Of a stretch of 64,000 nucleotides of DNA, positions 21,780 to 32,699 are shown in pieces. Location of the stretch: contig JBAMJR010000005.1 of NCBI GenBank assembly GCA_038501785.1, forward strand, positions 61,001-125,000, given 5' to 3'. The stretch's first letter is position 1; every line of letters begins with the position of its first letter. The stretch is from Myoxocephalus aenaeus. Lineage: Eukaryota; Chordata; Actinopteri; Perciformes; Cottidae. A program made the position numbers and the translations under genes. The notes under the pieces are model-generated. The model was not told the origin of the DNA, ran no database searches, and saw nothing but the letters and a program-made list of their open reading frames with translations.

Positions 21780-24029
21780 GCGTTACGTTGTTCACAGCGT
21801 TGCGTTCACAGCGTTACGTTGTTCACAGCGTTGCGTTCACAGCGTTACGTTGTTCACAGCGTTACGTTGTTCACAGCGTTACGTTGTTCACAGCGTTACG
21901 TTGTTCACAGCGTTGCGTTCACAGCGTTGCGTTCACAGCGTTACGTTGTTCACAGCGTTGCGTTCACAGCGTTGCGTTCACAGCGTTGCGTTCACAGCGT
22001 TGCGTTCACAGCGTTACGTTGTTCACAGCGTTGCGTTCACAGCGTTGCGTTCACAGCGTTGCGTTCACAGCGTTGCGTTCAGCGTTGCGTTCACAGCGTT
22101 ACGTTCACAGCGTTACGTTGTTCACAGCGTTGCGTTCACAGCGTTGCGTTCAGCGTTGCGTTCACAGCGTTGCGTTCACAGCGTTACGTTCAGCGTTGCG
22201 TTCACAGCGTTGCGTTCACAGCGTTGCGTTACGTTCACAGCGTTACGTTGTTCACAGCGTTGCGTTCACAGCGTTGCGTTCACAGCGTTGCGTTCACAGC
22301 GTTGCGTTCACAGCGTTGCGTTCACAGCGTTACGTTCACAGCGTTGCGTTCACAGCGTTACTTTCACAGCGTTACGTTCACAGCGTTACGTTGTTCACAG
22401 CGTTGCGTTCACAGCGTTGCGTTCACAGCGTTACGTTCACAGCGTTACGTTCACAGCGTTGCGTTCACAGCGTTACTTTCACAGCGTTGCGTTCACAGCG
22501 TTACGTTCACAGCGTTACGTTCACAGCGTTACGTTCACAGCGTTGCGTTCACAGCGTTACTTTCACAGCGTTGCGTTCACAGCGTTGCGTTCACAGCGTT
22601 ACGTTCACAGCGTTACGTTCACAGCGTTGCGTTCACAGCGTTACTTTCACAGCGTTACGTTCACAGCGTTACTTTCACAGCGTTGCGTTCACAGCGTTAC
22701 GTTCACAGCGTTGCGTTCACAGCGTTACGTTCACAGCGTTGCGTTCACAGCGTTACTTTCACAGCGTTACGTTCACAGCGTTACGTTCACAGCGTTACGT
22801 TCACAGCGTTGCGTTGCGTTCACAGCGTTGCGTTACATTCACAGCGTTACGTTCACAGCGTTACGTTCACAGCGTTGCGTTCACAGCGTTGCGTTCACAG
22901 CGTTGCGTTCACAGCGTTACGTTCACAGCGTTGCGTTGCGTTCACAGCGTTGCGTTCACAGCGTTACGTTCACAGCGTTACGTTCACAGCGTTACGTTCA
23001 CAGCGTTGCGTTCACAGCGTTGCGTTCACAGCGTTGCGTTCACAGCGTTACGTTCACAGCGTTGCGTTGCGTTCACAGCGTTGCGTTGCGTTCACAGCGT
23101 TGCGTTCACAGCGTTGCGTTGCGTTCACAGCGTTGCGTTCACAGCGTTGCGTTGCGTTCACAGCGTTGCGTTCACAGCGTTGCGTTCACAGCGTTACTTT
23201 CACAGCGTTACGTTCACAGCGTTGCGTTCACAGCGTTGCGTTCACAGCGTTGCGTTCACAGCGTTGCGTTCACAGCGTTGCGTTCACAGCGTTACGTTCA
23301 CAGCGTTGCGTTCACAGCGTTACTTTCACAGCGTTACGTTCACAGCGTTACTTTCACAGCGTTGCGTTCACAGCGTTACGTTCACAGCGTTGCGTTCACA
23401 GCGTTACGTTCACAGCGTTGCGTTCACAGCGTTACTTTCACAGCGTTACGTTCACAGCGTTACGTTCACAGCGTTACGTTCACAGCGTTGCGTTGCGTTC
23501 ACAGCGTTGCGTTACATTCACAGCGTTACGTTCACAGCGTTACGTTCACAGCGTTGCGTTCACAGCGTTGCGTTCACAGCGTTGCGTTCACAGCGTTACG
23601 TTCACAGCGTTGCGTTGCGTTCACAGCGTTGCGTTCACAGCGTTACGTTCACAGCGTTACGTTCACAGCGTTACGTTCACAGCGTTACGTTCACAGCGTT
23701 ACGTTCACAGCGTTGCGTTCACAGCGTTGCGTTCACAGCGTTACGTTCACAGCGTTGCGTTGCGTTCACAGCGTTGCGTTGCGTTCACAGCGTTGCGTTC
23801 ACAGCGTTGCGTTGCGTTCACAGCGTTGCGTTCACAGCGTTGCGTTGCGTTCACAGCGTTGCGTTCACAGCGTTGCGTTCACAGCGTTACGTTCACAGCG
23901 TTACGTTCACAGCGTTGCGTTCACAGCGTTGCGTTCACAGCGTTGCGTTCACAGCGTTGCGTTCACAGCGTTGCGTTCACAGCGTTGCGTTGCGTTCACA
24001 GCGTTGCGTTCACAGCGTTGCGTTCACAG
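21780..24029. repeat. 2.25-kb CpG-dense minisatellite of a 14-bp unit, about 160 copies
   Basis: The unit is GTTCACAGCGTTGC with variants GTTCACAGCGTTAC, TTTCACAGCGTTAC, a 9-bp shortened GCGTTGC form and a TTGTTCACAGC form near the left end. There are usually two CpG per unit. A block around the rare word GTTACATTC at 22832 recurs at 23511 (offset 679 bp), showing a higher-order duplication. The 901-, 758- and 749-codon ORFs here are by-products of a stop-free unit. Confidence 0.98.
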
Positions 24030-24339
24030 GGACTGGGGACTTTACATTCAGCATCAGATCATAACTAAGATTTATACTGGTGTCTTTGTTACTGGGAGTC
24101 ACATCTACACCCTCTGGCATGATTTATGATTCTGTAAAAAAATTCAAAACAGCACAACTACAGTATTAAAAACTACAGTATTGACTTTTTGCACGTGATC
24201 TCATGGGAAGGGTTTTCGTTTTGCGTATGTTTACTCATCCCGTGTGTCATCGAACGCCACCTGGGCCCCGCCCCTCGTACCTGGTTCAACTAAGTCGATC
24301 AAATGTCCTATTATCCAGCTTAAATTACCCCGATGATTG
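24030..24339. other. Intergenic DNA, probable transposon flank
   Basis: No gene recognised. The words TATTATCCAGCTTA near 24309-24322 resemble the transposon-like segment at 63240-63260 read in reverse. Confidence 0.4.
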
Positions 24340-24660
24340 ACGTCAGGCTATGTTGGTTCCTCAAAGGCTGATCCGCGCTCAAACAGTCTTGTTGATTCGA
24401 ACCAGACGTCAGTCATCAGGATAATTGCGCGTGCCCGTCCTGCTTCAAAAGGGAGCAGCGTCGAGCACAGAATCCATGATGTTCTAACGCTACAACATGG
24501 CAAATAAGATCAGAGAAAGAGCCTCTCTTTTCTCCGCTGATGAGCAGGAGATGATCATGAACGCATATGAGGAAGTCAAGGCCATAATTATGGCAAAGTC
24601 TAATGCTGCGTTCACACCAAAAGCGTTGTGAATATTCACAACGCCTTTGGTGACTTAGGT
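24340..24660 (+). mobile_element. PIF/Harbinger-like fragment with the start of a Myb/SANT-type gene
   Basis: This segment is about 75-80 percent alike, by eye, to the reverse complement of 63690-64000, including 5' leader text (CCAGACGTCAGTCATC, ATAATTGCGCGTG) and the coding start at 24497. After about 36 codons the text turns into a terminal-repeat-like sequence (GCGTTCACACCAAAAGCG) followed by the palindrome GCGTTGTGAATATTCACAAC. The same type of end occurs on the MITE at 31225-31870. Confidence 0.6.
24497..24631 (+). pseudogene. Truncated Myb/SANT-like DNA-binding protein of a Harbinger-type element (44 residues)
   Basis: It opens with MANKIRERASLFSADEQEM and continues IMNAYEEVKAIIMAKSN. 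This resembles the N-terminus of the Myb/SANT-like accessory proteins of fish PIF/Harbinger elements, which bind the element ends and help the transposase. Family assignment is by recall. The reading frame then runs into terminal-repeat sequence (AAFTPKAL) and stops at 24629-24631, so most of the domain is missing. The start is supported by a matching start in the second copy. Confidence 0.55.
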
Positions 24661-24712
24661 CATTATTTAGGTCATTATTTAGGCCATTATTTAGGCCATT
24701 ATTTTAGGGAGG
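24655..24712. repeat. Short 15-bp tandem repeat, about 4 units
   Basis: AGGTCATTATTT / AGGCCATTATTT units in a row. Confidence 0.85.
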
Positions 24713-24884
24713 TGACGATATGTTTTTCTTCTCACTTAGCTTGGAGGTTTCTCCTCCTTCATCCCCCCGTCTCTCTTTCACCACACGATACTTCTGTGTT
24801 GACGTGTCCGCCGGCAGGTTGCCGTAGCAACCAGACCTTTCTGCTGACCCCTGCCTCGCCTTGCGTGACAGACGAGCAGAGGAG

Positions 24885-24886
<2 letters not shown>

Positions 24887-24940
<54 letters not shown>

Positions 24941-25397
24941 GCTGCCTCCAGCCTCCAGAATATATTTTAAAGTATTTCTACTTGTATATAAAATCTAAAT
25001 CTATATTTTCTCTTGAAAGCCACAAAAGAAGGTTTTCTGCATGTATTTTTATATGTGCAGCACTTTTTGCTACATCGTCTCTATGAAATGTCCAAATAAA
25101 GATTATTATTATTAATAACATTAAATCTGAAACACAAAATGTCACTGCGTTGAACATTTATATTTTTTATTAAAAATAACATTCATGACAGTAACAGTTG
25201 TACAACCAATAATTATAATCTGCAACAATAATTACACATGAGAACTGGTGGACTTCAAATCCTTTTGTTTTAAATAAGTTATGAAATAAAGTTCCTCCCA
25301 AAGTATCAACATACAGTGATAACTGCTCACCGCTCGCATGCGGCTTTAAGCCTCCAGGTTCATATATTAACATGTTTTATATATATATAACATGTTA

Positions 25398-25433
<36 letters not shown>

Positions 25434-25597
25434 CATGTTAATATATATACAGCGTGTCAGTGTGGGGCGACTCCAGTGTTGATGCAGAGGACCAGTAGGC
25501 CAGTCATCCTCCCAGTCATCCTCCCAGTCATCCTCCCAGTCATCCTCCCAGTAGTCCAGTTCTCCACATTCAGTCTCTTGTGAGTCCTGTGGACCAA
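24887..25597. other. Intergenic DNA with (CA)n, (TA)n and a 12-bp repeat
   Basis: (CA)n lies at 24887-24939 and (TA)n with embedded TAACATGTTA palindromes at 25371-25450. Five units of CAGTCATCCTCC lie at about 25500-25555. No gene is seen between. Confidence 0.75.
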
Positions 25598-26008
25598 TAA
25601 AGTGTCCAAGCAGCCAATCAATGGCGCCCCGGTTCCCACCAAAGAACCCAGTGTGTGTTTCCTTTGTGAGGCTTCACGGCTCCGTGGAGCCGGACGCGTG
25701 AGTCCGAGTCCGTCCGGCCCGCGTTCAGCCCGAGTGTTCGAGTCCCTCCGTCGTCTTTTCGGTGCAATTCGTCTCGCTTTCGGTTGTCTTCCCCACTTCC
25801 TGTGTCAGGAGAGAAAGAAAATATGATATGAGAGAATATGAAAATATGATATGAGAGAATATGAAAATATGATATTCCTCAATTCCTCAGCAGATGCTCT
25901 CCCTACAATGTCTTATTAGATAGCCCACATTTAATAAATATATTGTACCTTTTAAATACATGCTAGAAAAATATATATAAATAAAACAAATCTTGAATAA
26001 AACACATG
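25598..26008. other. GC-rich then A/T-rich intergenic DNA
   Basis: 25600-25800 is GC- and CpG-rich with no recognised ORF. 25821-25875 is a 25-bp direct repeat (AATATGATATGAGAGAATATG). The remainder is A/T-rich and featureless. Confidence 0.5.
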
Positions 26009-26828
26009 ACCAATAAAAGAGCCTATATATTATATATCATATAGAGAGGCAGATGGACTTTGTCTTTGTTAAGTGAACAGCATCTGGTGAGTGAACTACT
26101 TTCTCTGCTTTTTGTGTTGTTTTTTTTACCCCGCTTGGCTCTCCACCGGCACCCACCTCTACAGAGCTAGCTTGCGCCGCTAGCTTGTGCCGCTAGCTCC
26201 CGCCGCTAGCTCCCGCCGCTAGCTCCCGCCGCTAGCTCGCGCCGCTAGCTCGCGCCGCTAGCTCGCGCCGTGGAGGTGTTGGGAGAGCTGCTGCTGCTGC
26301 TGAGAGGATCCTGTTTTACACTGAGATCACTCCTGAAGGGGATTTGGGAATATTTCACGTGAATTGTGAACCGTACGTCTCTGCAACTGCTGCTGAATTT
26401 AGAATCGGAAAAATCCACATGTCAGCTGCACGGGTCAAAGTTGAGGAGAATTTTTTTTAAAGTAGCTGCTTATAACCAGAATTTACGGTTAATATCATTC
26501 GTTCTGATCGGCTCGTGTTCAAGTGAAGTGTGGAACGAGAATAAAAGTGGTTGCCGTCTTGTGCAAACTACAGCATCGTGTTTTATTAATAAAGTGAAGT
26601 ATAGGCGTAAGATAAACCCTCGGATACATAACTACATGTGATGGTTCTTGTTGATGTGAACGACATGCATTGTCCGTTAATGACGCAGCGTCCCGTCATG
26701 CGCGTATTTATGTAAACGATATCAGACGGCGCTGAAGGCTTAGGTCCAAAATGCACGGCCTATATATACATAGGTATATATTATATAGATATACATATTA
26801 TATATAAAATATAGGCTCTTTTATTGGT
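26009..26828. mobile_element. 818-bp element bounded by inverted repeats
   Basis: The left end ACCAATAAAAGAGCCTATAT is matched on the right by the reverse complement ATAGGCTCTTTTATTGGT, and imperfect A/T pairing continues inward on both sides. Inside are a 13-bp array (GCTAGCTCCCGCC, about 8 units, 26163-26272) and a stop-free stretch at 26366-26641 without recognised domains. No clean target duplication was found, so the class is unknown. Confidence 0.55.
26163..26272. repeat. 13-bp minisatellite, about 8 units
   Basis: GCTAGCTCCCGCC and GCTAGCTCGCGCC units; each contains the palindrome GCTAGC. Confidence 0.95.
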
Positions 26829-26879
26829 GATTTAAAGCATCAAAAATACTTTTAGCACTAGCGCCGATTAGCCGTCACG

Positions 26880-27469
26880 TCTCACCCTCACATTGCTCCT
26901 CGTCTACCGGGTCTCACCCTCTCATTGCTCCTCGTCTACCGGGTCTCACCCTCTCATTGCTCCTCGTCTACCGGGTCTCACCCTCTCATTGCTCCTTGTC
27001 TACCGGGTCTCACCCTCTCATTGCTCCTTGTCTACCGGGTCTCACCCTCTCATTGCTCCTCGTCTACCGGGTCTCACCCTCACATTGCTCCTCGTCTACC
27101 GGGTCTCACCCTCTCATTGCTTCTCGTCTACCGGGTCTCACCCTCTCATTGCTCCTCGTCTACCGGGTCTCACCCTCTCATTGCTCCTCGTCTACCGGGT
27201 CTCACCCTCTCATTGCTCCTCATCTACCGGGTCTCACCCTCTCATTGCTCCTCATCTACCGGGTCTCACCCTCTCATTGCTCCTCATCTACCGGGTCTCA
27301 CCCTCTCATTGCTCCTCATCTACCGGGTCTCATCCTCTCATTGCTCCTCGTCTACCGGGTCTCACCCTCTCATTGCTCCTCGTCTACCGGGTCTCACCCT
27401 CTCATTGCTCCTCGTCTACCGGGTCTCACCCTCTCATTGCTCCTCGTCTACCGGGTCTCACCCTCTCAC
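26880..27469. repeat. 32-bp minisatellite, about 18 units
   Basis: The unit is TCTACCGGGTCTCACCCTCT followed by CATTGCTCCTCG. Single-base variants (TTG, CAT) sit in neighbouring runs, which shows local homogenisation. Long ORFs in all plus frames are artefacts. Confidence 0.97.
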
Positions 27470-27596
27470 CTGCAGTGCTACATGATCATGGCCCTGATGG
27501 CTGCTTTGCTGATGCGTTTGCGGTGTTTCCTCCGGCGGCGAGGCGACGCTGGACGGAACGGAGGCCGGCGAGCCGACGGAGAGACGAGAGCTGGAG

Positions 27597-27636
27597 AGAG
27601 AGAAAAGAGAGAGAGAGAGAGAGAGGAAGAGAGAGA

Positions 27637-27672
<36 letters not shown>

Positions 27673-27787
27673 AGAGAGAGAAATAGAGAGAGAGAGGTTA
27701 TACATGGTGTGGCGACGACTGCCGTAAGACGTCACAATATATATATTACCGGTAGTGAGATGTGTTGTTGAGGTTATTGAGGTACAT

Positions 27788-27851
<64 letters not shown>

Positions 27852-27902
27852 TTTATGCCAACATTACCGGTAGTAAGATGTGTTATTGAGGTTATTGAGG
27901 AG
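27597..27902. repeat. (GA)n, then (TA)n flanked by direct repeats
   Basis: (GA)n lies at 27597-27695. A TA run at 27788-27852 lies between two near-identical segments (ATTACCGGTAGT...GAGATGTGTT, then TTGAGGTTATTGAGG) at about 27743-27782 and 27864-27902, offset by about 119 bp. Confidence 0.9.
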
Positions 27903-28344
27903 TCATTTCTGTATTTGTGATGGACTTGAGAGCAGCTATTGCTTCATAGACACAGGTCACTGGTTACCATGGTGATTGGGCAGATGAGATCTTAAGACTG
28001 GGAGTGGATTGTCTACTAAACCATCTTAAACCATCTTAAACCCGGCTTCAGAGGCAAAAACATGGTCAAATCACCAAAATAGTACAAACAGAGAGGAAAG
28101 AAGCAGCCGAATGCGTTGATGTGCTTGTTCTTTTTGTGGAGTTAAAAATGTGAGCGTGAGGTCAGTGGAGCTGTTGCTCCTCATGTCTGTATTTAAAGTG
28201 ACATACTCCCGTAATTAAAATAAATAAACCTATCAAACTACTGAATTTGATAAAAACTATATGAATCATGAGAGAGATCAGACTTTTGTGAACGTTTAGG
28301 TGTCCTTAAATGTTTCTGTGGTGTAGAAATGAGAGCGTAAGTTT
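27903..28344. other. Intergenic DNA, no gene recognised
   Basis: No repeat family or coding signal that I can support. Confidence 0.5.
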
Positions 28345-29388
28345 AGTTCTCTCTTCACCCTCTATCTGCTTCCCCTGGGTAATATAATCAGCAGGCATGG
28401 GGTATCCTACCACTGCTATGCTGATGACACACAGCTCTATATGAGGACAACCCCCACTTCTTCTGATTCACACTCTATGTCCACACTCACCACCTGCCTG
28501 GAGGACATAGAGACGTGGATGAAACTCAATTTTCTTCAACTAAACAGTTCAAAAACAGAAGCCATCCTAGTTGGCACACCACATCAGCTCCGCTCTTCCA
28601 CCATCACCTGTATCACCTTCTCGGGTCAAAACGTCCCTCTCTCCACATCTGTCACCAACCTTGGTGTTAAAATGGACCCCAATCTCACTTTTGACACCCA
28701 CATCAAACACCTCTGCAAGACAGCTTTCTATCACCTCAGGAACATCGCCAAACTCCGTCCAACACTCACCCTGCAGAGAAACCTGTCCGTGCCTTTGTAT
28801 CGTCCAGGCTGGACTACTGTAATGCTCTCCTCACCGGAGTCTCTAACAGGAACATCAGAGACTACAACGTATTCAAAACAGCGCTGCCAGGATCCTGCTA
28901 AGAGTCCGCAAATACGACCACATCACCCCCGTTCTGAAATCACTACACTGGCTCCCCATCCCACACAGAATTGAATATAAGCTCTCCCTCCTCACTCATC
29001 AGTGCATTCACGGACACGCCCCCCAATACCTAAAGGAACTACTCACCCCCCAGACCTCCTCATTTAACCTCCGCTCTGCAGCCAACAATACCCTCCAAGT
29101 CCCCAGAACCAAGCTCCGCACTATGGGCGATCGGGCCTTTTCCTCTGCAGCTCCGAGGCTGTGGAATACCCTCCCCGACCATCTGAGGGCCCCACAGACT
29201 GCAGAGGCTTTTAAACGTGACCTGAAAACTCACCTCTTTAAGAAAGCTTACTGCTAAAATATCTTTTATGGGCTTTGCTTTTAAATATATCTTAAAAATG
29301 CTCTTGTTTTATTCTGCTCTGTAGCACTTTGAGATTGCTCAAATATAAAGTGCAATACAAATACAATGTATTATTATTATTATTATTA
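28345..29388 (+). mobile_element. 5'-truncated L2-like LINE, RT C-terminal half plus 3' end
   Basis: It enters just before the catalytic box (LPLGNIISRHG, YHCYADDTQLYM). It continues LEDIETWMKLNFLQLNSSKTE and KTAFYHLRNIAKLRPTL, frameshifts near 28784 and resumes (DYCNALLTG, IQNSAARILLRVRKYDHITP, LHWLPIPHRIEYKL). It closes with LWNTLPDHLRAPQ / FKRDLKTHLFKKAYC and a stop at about 29257. The 3' end has GCACTTTGAGATTGCTC and GCAATACAAATACAATG with a (TAT)n tail. Severe 5' truncation is typical of LINE insertion. The copy is non-functional. Confidence 0.92.
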
Positions 29389-30019
29389 GTTCATACAGTG
29401 CTCCTGTTTGCTTCATGAGAGAACATGGTGGTCAGATTTAACATGGAGTCCAATGGAGCAGTTGATGGACTTCATGTCGCGTTCAGGCTTGCTGATAAAA
29501 ACATATACGTTTGTTGGATTCCACGACGCATGTGGAGCACAAGCACAATATTTACTACGTTTTGATGTATAAATGATGCCTGAAGAGTGAATATTGTGGA
29601 GTGAATGGCAAAATACAAATATATTTTTCTCAAGAGTCTGAACCTCCGTGCTCTAGCGATGACATCACCACTAGCGATGACATCACCACTCTAGCCATAC
29701 ACACCCATTGTAAACTCTGAAATGGTCCGAAATGTTTCCTAAACTTGAACAATAATTACATGAAAACTGTGCTAGCTATCAAAAAATGCCCAATTGGGCA
29801 AATAAACTCTTACACTTTTAAACTTAATTTTAAATTTCTCTACGTTAAATTATGACGAGTCACTATGGGCACAGAGATGAGTGTTTTTATGCTCTCTTCA
29901 CGCCGAAACCCCATTCAAGCAAATGGGACAAATTCTCACAGTTTTTCAGAGAAACGGCCGGTCGAATCTCTTAGAAAAGTCACAGCACACGATTCCCGAT
30001 TGGCCGCACATTTTGATGT
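29389..30019. other. Probable dispersed repeat, host of the hAT-like insertion
   Basis: Text such as CAAAAAATGCCCAATTGGGC and GGTCCGAAATGTTTCC resembles a common teleost interspersed repeat, by recall only. The same repeat appears to continue after the insertion at 33072. A 20-bp direct repeat (CTAGCGATGACATCACCACT) occurs twice at 29654-29693. No gene. Confidence 0.45.
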
Positions 30020-30616
30020 ATTTTGATTAGGGCTGGGCAGAAAACTATTAACTGCGTTAATTATTTGATTATGCGTTAAGTTGTTTGTTTGTTTTTTTTG
30101 CATTGGTGGGGCTTAATGCTGCACACAGGTGCTGCACTGTAAATCTCTCCCAGACGGCGCAGTTCAGACCTGGACATCTTACGGCTCTCCCAGTCCGGCC
30201 AGTGAGGTCAATCAAAAAAGAAAGAGAAATAAATAAGATGACGCCGTGAATGCAATACAACGGCTCTGCTTTTACTTTGAAGGCGATCTACGTATGAGCG
30301 CTTCCGCAGCCTCAGAGACCGGCTTGTTGCCAACAGACTGAAGCACGTCTTGTTCTGTAGTTTCTGTCCTCAGCGAGCAGCGGGAGCCGCTCCGCCTCAC
30401 AGAGCTCCAGGTGAACATTAGAGAAACCGGTCAGCTGTCCTTCATCTCCGCCTCATTCATCAGACTTCATGCTCTTGTTCAAGCAACACAGACTGGACTT
30501 TTCTCACTGAGTAAGAACAACTGAACTGAACAAGATCAAAAGCACTGATTGCTTTTGTATAAAGTTAATCAACTGCTGGTCTTTAACATACATCTTTAAA
30601 AAGGTAAGCAACAAAC

Positions 30617-31224
30617 TGAACATGACAAAAGAAGGAGGGGCTTGTCCCTCACAGGGACCCTTACTACTGAACATGACAAAAGAAGGAGGGGCTTGTCCCT
30701 CACAGGGACCCTTACTACTGAACATGACAAAAGAAGGAGGGGCTTGTCCCTCACAGGGACCCTTACTACTGAACATGACAAAAGAAGGAGTGGCTTGTCC
30801 CTCACAGGGACCCTTACTACTGAACATGACAAAAGAAGGAGGGGCTTGTCCCTCACAGGGACCCTTACTACTGAACATGACAAAAGAAGGAGGGGCTTGT
30901 CCCTCACAGGGACCCTTACTACTGAACATGACAAAAGAAGGAGGGGCTTGTCCCTCACAGGGACCCTTACTACTGAACATGACAAAAGAAGGAGGGGCTT
31001 GACCCTCACAGGGACCCTTACTACTGAACATGACAAAAGAAGGAGTGGCTTGTCCCTCACAGGGACCCTTACTACTGAACATCACAAAAGAAGGAGGGGC
31101 TTGTCCCTCACAGGGACCCTTACTACTGAACATCACAAAAGAAGGAGGGGCTTGTCCCTCACAGGGACCCTTACTACTGAACATGACAAAAGAAGGAGTG
31201 GCTTGTCCCTCACAGGGACCCTTA
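30617..31224. repeat. 51-bp minisatellite, left part, about 12 units
   Basis: The unit is TGAACATGACAAAAGAAGGA, then GGGGCTTGTCCCTCACAGGG, then ACCCTTACTAC. Units are almost identical; GGAGTGGC and GAACATCAC are the recurring variants. Each unit contains the hairpin GTCCCT-CAC-AGGGAC. A length of 51 bp (17 codons) keeps ORFs open on both strands; none is a gene. Confidence 0.98.
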
Positions 31225-31870
31225 TGCCGTGTTCACACCAAAAGAGTTGCGAAATATTCGCGCGTCCAGATTACATGTTAAGTCAATGCACAGCCGCGTT
31301 AGGTTGCGAAAAAGCGGATTTTTCGCCGGGCGGCGCGATACTGGCGAAATGGCGTTGCGAATATTCGCAACTCCGCTTTTTCGCTTTTTCGCTTTTTCGC
31401 TGGCGATGAAATAATTCATCGCCAGCGAAAAATTCGCCCGACGCGGAGTTGCGAAAGCCAATCAGCGTTGAGAAGCTCCGCCCGGCATCACCGCCGTTCT
31501 GCCGTCACTGAATCAAACTGCGGGTCCGCTGAAGGAGCGCTGGAAGCGGCTTCATTCAGACACTCGTCCCGGAGGAGTCGGAGCTGTGTGCGACTACGGA
31601 TAATATTATGAACCCAGACACGGGGGCGTTTGATGTTCCGACGTGTGTGGGACTTTCTCAACAAGTATAAAGCAGAACTAGTGGTTATTTCAATGGTCAA
31701 TGGCGGAAATAGTCAATGTTTTCATTGACATGGAGATAAGCCCCGCCCCCTTTCCCCAGCGATGGTTGCGAAAAACGAATTAACCACTGGAGCGAGTTTT
31801 TTGCCGGGCGGCGCGATATAGGCGAAGTGGCGTTGCGAATATTCGCAACTGTTTTGGTGTGAACACGGCA
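31225..31870. mobile_element. PIF/Harbinger-like MITE, 646 bp, TTA target-site duplication
   Basis: The left end TGCCGTGTTCACACCAAAA is repeated exactly in inverse at the right end, and similarity continues for about 36 bp (AGTTGCGAATATTCGC). TTA at 31222-31224 and 31871-31873 flanks it, splitting a CCCTTACTACTG unit of the 51-bp array; a 3-bp TWA duplication is characteristic of PIF/Harbinger. Inside is a near-perfect hairpin (TTTTTCGCTGGCGATGAA, ATAA loop, 31389-31429) nested in a longer pairing (31350-31456). No transposase ORF. Confidence 0.88.
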
Positions 31871-32699
31871 TTACTACTGAACATGACAAAAGAAGGAGGG
31901 GCTTGTCCCTCACAGGGACCCTTACTACTGAACATGACAAAAGAAGGAGGGGCTTGTCCCTCACAGGGACCCTTACTACTGAACATGACAAAAGAAGGAG
32001 GGGCTTGTCCCTCACAGGGACCCTTACTACTGAACATGACAAAAGAAGGAGTGGCTTGTCCCTCACAGGGACCCTTACTACTGAACATGACAAAAGAAGG
32101 AGTGGCTTGTCCCTCACAGGGACCCTTACTACTGAACATGACAAAAGAAGGAGGGGCTTGTCCCTCACAGGGACCCTTACTACTGAACATGACAAAAGAA
32201 GGAGGGGCTTGTCCCTCACAGGGACCCTTACTACTGAACATGACAAAAGAAGGAGGGGCTTGTCCCTCACAGGGACCCTTACTACTGAACATGACAAAAG
32301 AAGGAGGGGCTTGTCCCTCACAGGGACCCTTACTACTGAACATGACAAAAGAAGGAGGGGCTTGTCCCTCACAGGGACCCTTACTACTGAACATGACAAA
32401 AGAAGGAGTGGCTTGTCCCTCACAGGGACCCTTACTACTGAACATGACAAAAGAAGGAGGGGCTTGTCCCTCACAGGGACCCTTACTACTGAACATGACA
32501 AAAGAAGGAGGGGCTTGTCCCTCACAGGGACCCTTACTACTGAACATGACAAAAGAAGGAGGGGCTTGTCCCTCACAGGGACCCTTACTACTGAACATGA
32601 CAAAAGAAGGAGTGGCTTGTCCCTCACAGGGACCCTTACTACTGAACATGACAAAAGAAGGAGGGGCTTGTCCCTCACAGGGACCCTTACTACTGAACA
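31871..32699. repeat. 51-bp minisatellite, right part, about 16 units
   Basis: This continues the array at 30617-31224; removing the MITE and one TTA restores a regular unit. Variant GGAGTGGC units are scattered. Confidence 0.98.

Noticed and set aside
21424..24129. 901-codon ORF and two others over 740 codons
   Set aside because: They follow a stop-free 14-bp repeat in all three plus frames and encode only HSVAFTALRSQR-type strings; no start context or domain.
26366..26641. 91-codon ORF inside the 818-bp element
   Set aside because: It starts at a non-ATG codon and shows no recognised motif; length alone is not enough.
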